Below, piece after piece: positions 14,775 through 24,288 of a DNA stretch of 64,000 bases. Numbering within the stretch: position 1 is the stretch's first letter; each line of letters opens with the position of its first letter. This stretch comes from Mesorhabditis belari. Taxonomy: Eukaryota; Nematoda; Chromadorea; Rhabditida; Rhabditidae. The notes under the pieces are model-generated. The model was not told the DNA's origin and ran no database searches. It was given only the letters and a program-made list of their open reading frames with translations. The position numbers and the translations under genes were made by a program. Location of the stretch: NCBI GenBank assembly GCA_958450365.1, contig CAUEEP010000753.1, positions 677,413 to 741,412 on the forward strand, in the 5' to 3' direction.

Positions 14775-14937
14775 TTACTGATAGAAGTCGCTGATCATTG
14801 CTGGTCATTGCTGGTCATTGCTGGTCATTGCTGATCATTGCTAATCATTGCGAATCATTGCTGATCATTGCTGGTCATTGCTGATCATTGCTGGTCATTG
14901 CTGATCATTGCTGATCATTGCTGATCATTGCTGATCA
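14775..14937. repeat. 10-bp repeat TGCTGATCAT
   Basis: About 16 tandem 10-bp units (TGCTGATCAT / TGCTGGTCAT), just downstream of the first saposin-like gene. A short TGATGAAAAA repeat precedes it at 14665-14712. Confidence 0.9.
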
Positions 14938-15626
14938 CCCGGAATAAGTAATCAGAAGGTGCAAGATGAGAGCTCTCTGCCGGATTGACCATCACCTCCC
15001 ATTCAAGTAAAAAATCTAACAAAAAAAGTAACAACAACAGTAAATCAAAATTTAAAACATTATCATTCACTAAGAATGCTTTCATTGGTATCCAGAGCAT
15101 TGAATTCTATTCCCTGAAGAAGTTCTTCTTTGGTTTCTTTTTTTCTTTGGTTTCTTTACTTTCGGCATGGCTAGCAAAAGCTCGTTCATTTTCAGGAGTA
15201 GTGTTTAATTCAATTGACGCATCAAAGTCGTACTTGACGTCCGAGTCGTAGTTGATCTCCTCATCATCCCTTCTAAGGTCAAGGTTCTCCATTAAGTTAA
15301 AGAAAGCATTATAACTTTTTGTAAAGTTGAGCGAATTTGATGATTTTTGCATCAAAATGTTCGTAAGAGTCTCTAGAATAAAACTTATCCCCTCGTTTTC
15401 TTGTTCTAGACCCTGATTGTCGAGTTACAAGAGCTCCAAACTGCAGCTACCACAAGATTTCCCATACAAAATGACCAGAAAAAACCGCTAAAACTCAATT
15501 TAAAAACTTTCTGTCAGAGGGACTTGGAAAATTCCTTCAGATTCGGAATCAGCACAATTTTCCGCATCTAAAAAAGGTACTCCCAGGAAAATCCTATAGA
15601 AAACGCAATTTTCGCGGCGATGTGAA
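14938..15626. other. Spacer without recognisable gene
   Basis: Mixed-composition DNA with short frames only. A plus-strand frame of 88 codons at 14985 has no homology I recognise and no splice context. Confidence 0.3.
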
Positions 15627-16290
15627 GTGTGCTTTGCGCTGTGGGCTTTGCTTTGCGCTGTGTGCTTTGCTTTGCGCTGTGTGCTTTGCTTTGCGCTGTG
15701 TGCTTTGCTTTGCGCTGTGGGCTTTGCTTTGCGCTGTGTGCTTTGCGCTGTGGGCTTTGCGCTGTGGGCTTTGCTTTGCGCTGTGTGCTTTGCTTTGCGC
15801 TGTGTGCCTTGCTTTGCGCTGTGGGCTTTGCTTTGCGCTGTGTGCTTTGCGCTGTGGGCTTTGCGCTGTGGGCTTTGCTTTGCGCTGTGTGCTTTGCTTT
15901 GCGCTGTGTGCTTTGCTTTGCGCTGTGTGCTTTGCGCTGTGGGCTTTGCGCTGTGTGCTTTGCTTTGCGCTGTGTGCTTTCGCTGTGGGCTTTGCTTTGC
16001 GCTGTGGGCTTTGCGCTGTGGGCTTTGCTTTGCGCTGTGGGCTTTGCGCTGTTGCTTTGCTTTGCGCTGTGCTTTGCGCTGTGGGCTTTGCTTTGCGCTG
16101 TGGGCTTTGCGCTGTGGGCTTTGCTTTGCGCTGTGGGCTTTGCGCTGTGGGCTTTGCTTTGCGCTGTGGGCTTTGCGCTGTGGGCTTTGCTTTGCGCTGT
16201 GTGCTTTGCGCTGTGTGCTTTGCGCTGTGGGCTTTGCTTTGCGCTGTGTGCTTTGCGCCGTTGACTTTGCGCTGTGTGCTTTGTGCTTTC
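15627..16290. repeat. GC-richer minisatellite of GCTTTGCGCTGTGG units
   Basis: About 660 bp built from CTTTGCGCTGTGG/T blocks, with or without an extra CTTTG, giving alternating 13-14 and 19-20 bp units. All three plus frames and two minus frames stay open for more than 200 codons, a by-product of the unit composition. Confidence 0.95.
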
Positions 16291-16739
16291 AAATTTTCGA
16301 AACAGCCTTTCTAGCACCGGGTTTTTGGGTAGATTTGATTCTAAATCCTTTAGAAGAAGTCGATAAAAGCAATGCATTAGATCACGAGCGTTTATGCACA
16401 AAAAAAAGCGGCACAATGTACAGCTAAAAAAAATTGATCTTTTTTTGGATCAGTCAAATTTTTTCGATTTTTTTTCGAATTTTCTTACTTTCTTTTATCT
16501 TTTTCGCAAAGATCCGCATTTTTTCTGGAATTTTCGAATTTTTCTGTGTCGTCAGAAGGAAAGAATCAGGCGTTTTATCAAAAAAGATAACCATTCTTCG
16601 CCGCATTGTCTCAATATTTGTCGGATTTTGTCGGGAAAATTCTTTTTTTTTTGATCCGATTACGATTGAGGAAACGAAACAAATCCTTTGATTAGAAAAG
16701 ACAATAAAATAAAAGTTTCTTGGGGAAAATATAGTTTTT
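16291..16739. other. T-rich spacer
   Basis: Long T and A runs, no gene recognised. Confidence 0.3.
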
Positions 16740-16835
16740 AAGCTGTTTTCTAGCTGTTTCTAGCTGTTTTTTCTAGCGTTTTCTAGCTGTTTCTAGCTGT
16801 TTCTAGCTGTTTTCTAGCTGTTTTCTAGCTTTTAA
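16740..16835. repeat. Short tandem repeat TTTCTAGCTGT
   Basis: About eight copies of an 11-12 bp unit. Confidence 0.8.
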
Positions 16836-17012
16836 ACTCTTTTTTTTGAGCAAGTTTTCCTTTAGAAATAGGCTCTAGTTTTGTTTGGAAAGTTTTGAAA
16901 ACGAATTCTAAATCGTTTTCGAAATGGATCTAGTTTAGACAAATTATCGTAATTGAACTAGTTAGAGGCTAGGTTTTTAGCTAGAATGGTGGGCAGATCT
17001 GCTTGAATTAGA

Positions 17013-17165
17013 CTAGAACCAGAACCAGAACCAGAACCAGGGCCAGGGCCAGGGTTAGAGCCAGGGTTAGAGCCAGAGTCAAAGCCAGGGTTAGAGCCAG
17101 GGTTAGAGCCAAGGTTAGAGCAAAGGTTAGAGCCAGGGTTAGAGCCAGAGTTAGATCCAGAGTCA
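17013..17165. repeat. Hexamer/12-mer repeat AGAACC and AGGGTTAGAGCC
   Basis: AGAACC units grade into AGGGTTAGAGCC units (about 25 hexamers in total), followed by scattered CTACTAGCCAGAACCAG copies at 17290-17355. Confidence 0.8.
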
Positions 17166-17550
17166 AAGCTAGAACTATTCCTGAATCCAGGATCCTTTCT
17201 GGATCAACGCCAGGGTCAAAGATCTTTGGATTAGGATCAGAGCTGTGCCAAGGCGCTGGCCTTGACAGCTCGGTACAGCTCGGTACAGGAGCAGAACCAG
17301 CTACTAGCCAGAACCAGCTACTAGCCAGGACCAACTACTAGCCAGAACCAGCTTCTGGATCTGAGACCAGGTACAACGTTAGGCCTGAGCGTCTAGACCG
17401 TTAGACTCAAGGCTCTAGATCGTTGACTCTTAGACCTGGGGCAGGACGATAAGGACCAAAGTCAGACGTTAAATCAGTAGATCAAAAGGATCAAAAGGAT
17501 CAGAATCCTTGAGTTGAACAAGGTTCTTTTATGGGTTGCGACTGGAAAAC

Positions 17551-17616
17551 AAATCGGCGCAAGATCCGCGACCTCTCGCTTACCGCTCGACCCCTCTACC
17601 AATGAGCTACACCGAC
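17551..17616 (-). tRNA. tRNA-like sequence (probably pseudogene or SINE module)
   Basis: On the minus strand GTCGGTG TAGCTCATTGGTAGAG resembles an acceptor strand plus A box. The 3' end CGCCGAT can pair with GTCGGTG over all seven positions (two G-T). The T-arm is abnormal, so it is unlikely to be a working tRNA. It lies at the edge of a dispersed repeat (17640-18030) that has a second copy at 33.0 kb, also next to a tRNA-like T-arm. Confidence 0.4.
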
Positions 17617-17639
17617 TCGTGTCTCATTGCTGACAGGAT

Positions 17640-18030
17640 CTTATACCTTACCTAGAACTTTAAGTTGCCTCCCAGATCGCTCAATTTTTTAAAACTTCTC
17701 TTAAAACCTTGAAATCTGTCGCCAAAAAGCGTCCAATCTTTCACGTCAGTACCCCTACAGTACCCCATTTACCGTAACGCGCCAAATAAACCACCTAGGA
17801 CTTTAAGTTGCCTCCCAGATCACCCAATTTACAAAAAATTATCTTAGAACCTTGAAATCTGTCGCTAAAAAGCGTCCAATCTTTCACGTCAGTACCCCAT
17901 TTACCATAACTTGCCGAATAGCTTTCAGTTGTTGCTTAGAACTTTAAGTTGCCTTCCAGATCACCCAATTTTCAAACAATTATCTTAAAATCTTAAATCT
18001 ACATCTCAAAAAGCGCCCAATCTTTAACTT
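17640..18030. repeat. Dispersed repeat of three ~140-bp subunits, copy 1
   Basis: Three successive subunits each begin ACTTTAAGTTGCCTYCCAGA and end near AAAAAGCGYCCAATCTTTMAC. A second copy at 32995-33385 has the same three-subunit order and the same tRNA-like edge. Confidence 0.85.
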
Positions 18031-18233
18031 CTCTCTCCTTTTGAGGCTGGGAATATGAAAAAATGATCGACGTCCCGGATCTAAAGCTAAGCTGAGGCCT
18101 AGCTTGATTAGTTGACTCTAGGCAGACGAATCCTGGCATTTGGGGGGATTACGGTAGTATTTTAAAAGCTTTCTTTTCAAAAACGAAAAGAAAAACACTG
18201 TTAATAATGCTTTTAGACAAATTCTCAGCGAAA

Positions 18234-19892
18234 ATGATTTCCAAAACGACTCTGATCGCTTTATTAGCCGTTTTCGTCGTTGTTTTCTCGAGCAACTGTG
18301 ATAAATGTCAGGTAATCGAGTTTTCAGATCTGCCAAACAACATCTTTAATCCCTTTTCTTTCCAGAAAATGGTCGGCAACTGTCGAACGCAATTCAACAA
18401 CGATTTCACGAATGTGAGCGCCGATCAGCTGAAGAGTTGCATGGATACGCAATGCGACAAGGAGTTCTCCGGATTCGAGGTAACGCGGGATTCTTGATTG
18501 CCTTTGAACATTGCCTGAGCCCCCAAATGTTCTTCTCAACCCTGTCCCCTTTCTCTTTCCACTGGAAACTTGTCCATTTTCTATCCAATTGATTCCAACG
18601 GTTTGTAAACGGTTCCAACGGTTCCAACGTTGCCTGAGCGAAATCATTGCCTGCCTGTAAACCATTGCCTGCTATGAAAAATTTGATTCACAAGTACAAC
18701 TCTAAATTTCCGATTTCCGAAAGAAAAAACCAAAAATCCACCCGCGGGATTGAACCCTCGACCCCCCGACTATGATACTAGGCTCTTAACCACTAGGCTA
18801 TGGCGACCTTCCAAAACGCTTGCAGTTTTCGACCTAAATTGAAAGCCTGTCGAGAAACATGGGATTTGGGATTTCGAACATTTCGCTCTCTAGCCCATAA
18901 GAGCGCTTCACACGCGAGCTTTCAAAGAGTACCGGTGGCCTAGTGGATAGTGTGCCGGGCTACAAAACCGAGACATGCGGGTTCGACTCCCGCCACTGAC
19001 AAACTTCTCCCTCCTTTTGAAAAACAGACAAATATAATTTTTAAGCCTGTTACAGTGCTCTTTACAGTACAGTTACAGTCTTACAGGTTATTTTCAATGA
19101 TCAAAAAGAGTTAAAGTTTGTCAAAACAATCAACAAAAGTCTGTCACCAAGACAGAGAGTCCAATTTTATACCCCTTATGCCAAGGGACTCTTTCAAAGA
19201 GTTTTTAATAGATTAATAGATTTCCTAGTGTCGATAACTGTAATAGGCTTAAAAGTACTGTAATTGGCACTGTAATAGTCACTGTAATAGGCTTAAAAAT
19301 GATATTTATCGGTTTCAAAACAAAACGGCAATTTTTGTCGGTGGCGGGAGTCGAACCCGTGGCGAGAAGCAGGGCTGGTCTTGTAGTCCAGCTCACTATC
19401 CCCTAGGCCACCACTGCTTTCGGTTCGCTGGCGAATGAAGCGATCTTATTGGCTAGGGAGCGAAAATGTTCAAAACCGAAATGCATTTTTCTTACCAGGA
19501 TTTTCATTAGGCCAAAAATGAAGGGGTGTCCAGATGGTCACCATAGCCTAGTGGTTAAGAGCCCCGGCTATCAGTCGGAAGATCGTGGGTTCAATCCCGC
19601 CGCTGCATTATCGGCTTTTTTTTGCTTTTTTCTTCTCGATGGTGGCAATGGCGGTAAGATCGAGACAGAATTACGGTAGAAAGAGACTTAACTTGAGGAT
19701 TACGGTGTTTTTTGAGACACTTGAAGCATGCCGACTCATTTTCCCCGTGTTTACACAGAAAACTATTTACTATTTAATTTCTAGAAAAGCGCATGCAAGA
19801 GTGCAATGGACAAAGACAAGAACGAGCTGCTTAAAGCTTTTCAAGGCGGTGAGACAAATCAACAAATTTGCAAGCAAGCCGGACTCTGTTAA
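18234..19892 (+). CDS. Small secreted saposin-B-like protein, cluster member 2
   Basis: Exons 18234-18311, 18366-18479 and 19785-19892 give 99 residues plus TAA. A hydrophobic signal peptide (TLIALLAVFVVVFSS) is followed by CDKCQ, then VGNC, SCMDTQC, KSAC, NQQIC and AGLC, giving the saposin-like cysteine frame with two extra cysteines. Exons 2 and 3 are 114 and 108 bases, the same lengths as in member 1, and introns fall at the same places and phases, so the two are tandem paralogues. The ATG at 18234 follows TTCTCAG closely, a likely trans-splice acceptor, so I prefer it to the upstream in-frame ATG at 18207. AATAAA is just after the stop. The 1.3-kb second intron contains four tRNA-like sequences. 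Confidence 0.85.
18737..18808 (-). tRNA. tRNA-like sequence, intronic
   Basis: On the minus strand ATAGCCTAGTGGTTAAGAGCC matches a tRNA D-arm/A box, and GAGGGTTCAATCCCGC is a good T-arm/B box. The acceptor ends do not pair convincingly, so it is a tRNA-derived repeat or pseudogene. It is related to the plus-strand copy at 19537. Confidence 0.45.
18929..19003 (+). tRNA. tRNA-like sequence, intronic
   Basis: A box GGTGGCCTAGTGGATAGTG and T-arm GCGGGTTCGACTCCCGC (5-bp stem) are clear. Five of seven acceptor pairs can form with CACTGAC. The anticodon stem has mismatches around CTACAAA. It is related to the minus-strand copy at 19338. Confidence 0.45.
19338..19418 (-). tRNA. tRNA-like sequence with long variable arm, intronic
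   Basis: On the minus strand it has GTGGCCTAGGGGATAGTGAG (A box), a GCTGG/CCAGC anticodon stem around ACTACAAGA, an extended variable region and GGGTTCGACTCCCG (B box). The ends GCAGTGGTG and CACCGAC pair partly. The long variable arm is class-II-like. Confidence 0.45.
19537..19611 (+). tRNA. tRNA-like sequence, intronic
   Basis: CATAGCCTAGTGGTTAAGAGCC is followed by CCGG-CTATCAG-TCGG as a possible anticodon arm, then GTGGGTTCAATCCCGCC as a T-arm with a 5-bp stem. The acceptor pairing is weak. Likely a tRNA pseudogene or SINE module. Confidence 0.45.
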
Positions 19893-20073
19893 GAACAAAA
19901 AAAAAATCGCTCTTTGGTAATAAACTTTGGTAATAAACCTTGGTAATAAACTTTTCGATTTCGTTCTTTCGAATAAAACCACGTTTTTTTTTTGTACATA
20001 GGGTTGTAAAGATAAGAAAAAGACTGTAAATGACAGAAATGACAGACAGAAGAGACAAAAAGAAGAGGCAGGA

Positions 20074-20288
20074 AAGGTAGAAGACGGAGGAAAGGCAGAA
20101 GACGGAGGAAAGGCAGAAGACGGAGGAAAGGCAGAAGACGGAGGAAAGGTAGAAGACGGAGGAAAGGTAGAAGACGTAGGAAAGGTAGAAGACGGAGGAA
20201 AGGCAGAAGACGGAGGAAAGGCAGAAGACGTAGGAAAGGTAGAAGACGGAGGAAAGGCAGAAGACGGAGGAAAGGCAGAAGACGCTTG
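20074..20288. repeat. 18-bp minisatellite AGGCAGAAGACGGAGGAA
   Basis: About 12 tandem units, purine-rich on the plus strand, directly downstream of the second saposin-like gene. Confidence 0.95.
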
Positions 20289-20635
20289 AAAGAGAGCAAA
20301 TCTTTAACCTTTATTCTAATATCTTCCTTTCATTTCACATCAAAAATCATTTTCGAAAAGAAATTTGAAATCTTTTCTGAATTTTTCCTATTTTTTAGAA
20401 ACAATTTACCTTTTTTTTTAAAAGCATTTTCAATTTTCAATTTTGATTTTTCACTTTTGGAAACAAAGAGCCAAAGAAAACACACAAAATGAAGTGTTTC
20501 AGTGCACTAGAAACTTGCGTTTACGTCAAGAAATAGAATTACGTCTAATAGAATGTTTTAAAATTGTGAAGCGCAGGCAACTTATCCCTCTTTTTCGAGA
20601 TTTATTCCAAGTTAATCCCATGGTTAGTTCAAGGA

Positions 20636-20995
20636 GAGGCTTTGGAGCTCTGGCTTTGGCTTTGGAGGCTTTGGCTTTGGAGCTTTGGCTTTGGAGCTTT
20701 GGCTTTAGAGCTTTGGCTTTAGAGCTTTGGCTTTGGAGCTTTGGCTTTGGAGCTTTAGCTTTGGAGCTTTGGCTTTGGAGCTTTGGCTTTGGAGCTTTGG
20801 CTTTGGAGTTTTGGCTTTAGAGCTTTGGCTTTGGAGCTTTGGCTTTAGAGCTTCGGCTTTGGAGCTTTGGCTTTGGCTTTGGAACTTTGGCTTTGGAGCT
20901 TTGGCTTTGGAGAAAGGAGCTTTAGGGGAAGCAGCTTTAGCGGAAGGAGCTTTTGGGGAAAGAGCTTTAGGGGAAGGAGCTTTGGCGGAAGAAGC
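20636..20995. repeat. GCTTTGGCTTTGGA minisatellite
   Basis: About 360 bp of GAGCTTTGGCTTTG (14-15 bp) units, grading into AGCTTTAGGGGAAGG-type units at 20925-20990. Confidence 0.9.
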
Positions 20996-21155
20996 TTCAT
21001 CTACAGAGACGTCCAATAAGTTTGTGTAAAACTCTTTTCCAATAAGAGTTGCCAGAATTTGGAATCGACTCCAAGAGTCCAATAGAGTCCAATAGGGAAA
21101 GATTCCGATAGTCTTGAAGCCTTTAAATCATCTGTAGATGATCTTGATCTTGAAG

Positions 21156-21322
21156 CTCTAGTGGATCCTCTAGTGGAGCTCTAGTGGAGCTCTAGTGGAT
21201 CCTCTAGTGGAGCTCTAGTGAATCCTCTAGTGGAGCTCTAGTGGATCCTCTAGTGGAGCTCTAGTGGATCCTCTAGTGGAGCTCTAGTGGAGCTCTAGTG
21301 GAGCTCTAGTGGATCCTCTAGT
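21156..21322. repeat. AGCTCTAGTGG / ATCCTCTAGTGG repeat
   Basis: Alternating 11- and 12-bp units, about 15 in total, upstream of the third saposin-like gene. Confidence 0.9.
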
Positions 21323-21442
21323 GATCTGTGCTACCCATATATTACATACAATTATATCGTGTTGCTTTCTCTGGAAATTTCTCCAAATTTTACATACAAA
21401 TGTTTCCTAAAACTTTCAAATGAACTTTTCAGGGAAAACAAA

Positions 21443-22815
21443 ATGTCGCGTCTTTCTCTGCTCGTTTTCGGCGCTCTTCTTGTCGCTACTTTTGCTCAAT
21501 TCTGTCCACAATGTCAAGTGAGTTCATCAGTCAAGTAACAAAGTCGTTTAGAGTATTTTCTCATTCTCTAAAAGGCACTTAATACATATAAAACTCGATA
21601 TAAACTATAAATAAACCATAAAACTACGAAATTTATTATATAAACCATAAGAAAGACGAAATTAAGTGAAAATAAAATCGCAGATTATGAAAGAAAATGA
21701 GTCCCAGTAATTGGGAAAAGAAAAAGCAAAGAATCGAAAAATTCTAGGCACTGGCGGGACTCGAACCCGCGAGCTTTCGCGCTGGAGTCGTGCTGGAGTC
21801 GGCCCCATTACCCACTGCGCCATGGGAGTGAAATCTTTAAAATCATCTATGAGTCGTAAAAATTTCAAATTAACATTTCGTGACATCCAGTTCGCGCGAA
21901 AATCGCTTAAATTCGAAAAAATTGCTGACAGGAGTCGAAGCAGCGCCTCGAAAATCAACGCTTCTCAATTGCGCCATCAAAAATGTTCTCTGATTTTTGC
22001 CTGGTTATGAAAAAGGCAACAAGTGATCAGGATGATTCGAGAATTTTTACAGGAAATGTGCCGTGACGCACGCGCAAACTTCAAGCAGGATTTCTCGAAA
22101 GTCACCGCGGGACAATTGCAAACGTTCATGGAAAGCGAGTGCAAACTGAAATTCACCGGACCATCGGTACGTTTGATTTGGGCAAAAGATTAAGCTGTGC
22201 TTGGCTTGGCTTGGCTTGGCTTTGGCTTTGGCTTTGGCTTGGCCTTGACTTGGCTTTGGCTTTGGCTTGGCTTTGGCTTGGCTTTGGCTTGGCTTTGGCT
22301 TGGCTTTGGCTTGGCTTTGGCTTGGCTTGGCTTGGCTTTGGCTTGGCTTTGGCTTGGCTTTGGCTTGGCTTGGCTTGGCTTGGCTTTGGCTTGGCTTTGG
22401 CTTGGCTTTGTTGGCTTTGGCTTGGCTTTGGCTTGGCTTGGCTTTGGCTTGGCTTGGCTTAGCTTTGGCTTGGCTTCGAAAATTAGATCTCAGTATAGTC
22501 CTGGGCCTGGCGAATCCACGTTTTTGCATCAAAATCCATCCAAAAACCCATGTTTTCAGATCCCCGTTTGCACGAGTTTCGTTGACCAAAATTCTGGTCA
22601 AATGCTCAAGGATTTCCAGGTAGAAATGCGTGAAGATCACTAGTTAAATCTAGATCACTAGCTAAATCTAGATCACTAGTTAAATCTAGATCACTAGCTA
22701 AATCTAGATCACTAGCTAAATCTAGATCACTAACTAAAACTAGATCACTAGTTAAATCAAATTTCAGAACGGTTTGAGCGATCAACAAATCTGCCAAAAC
22801 GGAGGACTTTGCTAA
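21443..22815 (+). CDS. Small secreted saposin-B-like protein, cluster member 3
   Basis: Exons 21443-21517, 22053-22166, 22560-22619 and 22768-22815 give 98 residues plus TAA. A signal peptide (LSLLVFGALLVATFA) precedes CPQCQEMC. Then follow SEC, IPVC, QQIC and GGLC in saposin-like order. Exon 2 is again 114 bases. The last two exons add to 108 bases, the exact length of exon 3 in members 1 and 2, so an extra intron splits the ancestral last exon. ATG follows CTTTTCAG by ten bases, a likely trans-splice site. AATAAA is at 22833. Introns hold a tRNA-like sequence and two minisatellites. Confidence 0.85.
21750..21832 (-). tRNA. tRNA-like sequence with long variable arm, intronic
   Basis: On the minus strand ATGGCGCAGTGGGTAATGG (A box), a CGCGAAAGCTCGC variable-arm-like stem and CGGGTTCGAGTCCCG (B box) are clear. 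The acceptor stem is not convincing. It lies in intron 1 of the third saposin-like gene. Confidence 0.45.
22196..22482. repeat. GGCTTGGCTTT repeat
   Basis: Tandem mix of GGCTTT and GGCTT units over about 285 bp, in intron 2 of the third saposin-like gene. Confidence 0.9.
22630..22760. repeat. 18-bp repeat TAGATCACTAGCTAAATC
   Basis: About seven tandem units in the 148-bp intron 3 of the third saposin-like gene; the repeat makes up almost the whole intron. Confidence 0.9.
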
Positions 22816-22914
22816 AGATAAACCAGAGCCAAAATAAATACATCTAAATGATTTTAGAATTTAAAAAAAGCAATAAATCTCTTATCCGAACACAGGCAAT
22901 TATCCGAGAAAATA

Positions 22915-23105
22915 ATTCAAGCTAACAAGCTAACAAGCTATCAAACTATCAAACTATCAAAGCTATCAAGCTAACAAGCTAACAAGCTATCAAGCTATCA
23001 AAGTATCTAGCTATCAAGCTATCAAGCTATCAAGCTATCAAACTATAAAGCTAACAAGCTATCAAACTATCAAACTATCAAACTATCAAACTATCTAGCT
23101 ATAAA
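22915..23105. repeat. AAGCTATC / AACTATC short tandem repeat
   Basis: About 20 units of 8-10 bp (AAGCTATC, AACTATC, AAGCTAAC). Confidence 0.85.
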
Positions 23106-23383
23106 TAGTACCAATTGATAGAAAATCGATTTTCACACAGAAGTATTTTTTAAGTGTACTGGATCAAACAAACGACCAGTGCGTCCAAAAAATTAGCCGA
23201 ATAATTTGCTGCTTTATCAAGTTGGGTAAAATTTTTAGCCAAAGTTTTGGTAAAGAATAAAGACTGTTTCGCGTCGACAAATCAGGTCTTCCATCCGCTC
23301 AACATTAGAGAATGATCTTGAGAAAAAAAATATGTTTTTCAAGACGTTTTCATGTTAAATTTGAATCTCAAATTAAAATTACC

Positions 23384-23662
23384 GTATTTCTTCGAATAGA
23401 AGACCGGGTAACGAGTATCATCGCGTACTCCTGCGTAGCAGCCTTTTTAAAATTTCTTTTCTGCATAAAAGCTTTCAATCAAGTGCTATAGAGCTGGAAA
23501 ATGGCTCAAAAATCTGTTAGCTCATGTGGTATTTTTGAGTCATTTTCCAGCTCTATAGCACTTGATTGAAAGCTTTTATGCAGAAAAGAAATTTTAAAAA
23601 GGGCTGCTACGCAGGAGTACGCGATGATACTCTTTACCCGGTCTTCTATTCGAAGAAATACG
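23384..23662. mobile_element. Near-perfect palindromic foldback element
   Basis: Two arms of roughly 125 bp are inverted copies with only a few mismatches around an ~18-bp centre. Termini read ACCGTATTTCTTCGAATAGA and its complement. No coding capacity; a foldback MITE. Expected to form a long hairpin if transcribed. Confidence 0.9.
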
Positions 23663-23689
23663 GTAAAAGCAAATTTAAAAAAAAATCAT

Positions 23690-24225
23690 TTTTGCGCGAC
23701 ATCGCATTCCAATTGACGTCGCCGCCATGTCGAGGTAGTCGATAGGAGTGCCGCGTCGTCGTTTCTTTTTCATTTTCAAATCATTTGTTTTTGCTTTTGC
23801 TTTTGCTTGTTTTTGCGCGACGTCACATTCCAATTGACGTCGCCGCCATGTCGAGGTAGTCGATAGGAGTGCCGCGTCGTCGTTTCTTTTTCATTTGCAA
23901 ATCATTTGTTTTTGCTTTTGTTTGTTTGTTTTTGTTTTGCTTTTGTTTTGTTTTGTTTTGTTTTGTTTTTGCGCGACGTCGCATTCCAATTGACGTCGCC
24001 GCCATGTCGAGGTAGTCGATGGGAGTGCCGCGTCGTCGTTTCTTTTTCATTTTCAAATCATTTGTTTTTGCTTTTGCTTTTGCTTTTGCTTGTTTTTGCG
24101 CGACGTCGCATTCCAATTGACGTCGCCGCCATGTCGAGGTAGTCGATAGGAGTGCCACGTCGTCGTTTCTTTTTCATTTGCAAATCATTTGTTTTTGCTT
24201 TTGTTCTTGTTTTGTTTTTATTCTT
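23690..24225. repeat. Four ~120-155 bp tandem units with GACGTCGCCGCCATGTCGAG
   Basis: Four copies begin near 23695, 23815, 23970 and 24098. Each has GCGCGACGTC, CATTCCAATTGACGTC, GTCGAGGTAGTCGAT, CGTCGTCGTTTCTTTTTCAT and a variable TTTTGCTTTTG tail. Length differences are all in the T-rich tail. Confidence 0.9.
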
Positions 24226-24288
24226 GTCAGATTAGTTAAAAGTATTGTTTAGGCGATGAAATAAGAAAGCAATCTATTTCCATTTGCG

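Noticed and set aside
15568..16427. Long open frames (over 200 codons) in five of six frames
   Set aside because: All are caused by the GCTTTGCGCTGTGG repeat, which lacks stops. There is no start or splice context, and the codon pattern simply repeats the unit.
20286..20535. A fourth saposin-like or other small secreted gene starting at ATG 20489
   Set aside because: Only 15 codons before a stop, no signal peptide and no CxxCQ-type first exon.
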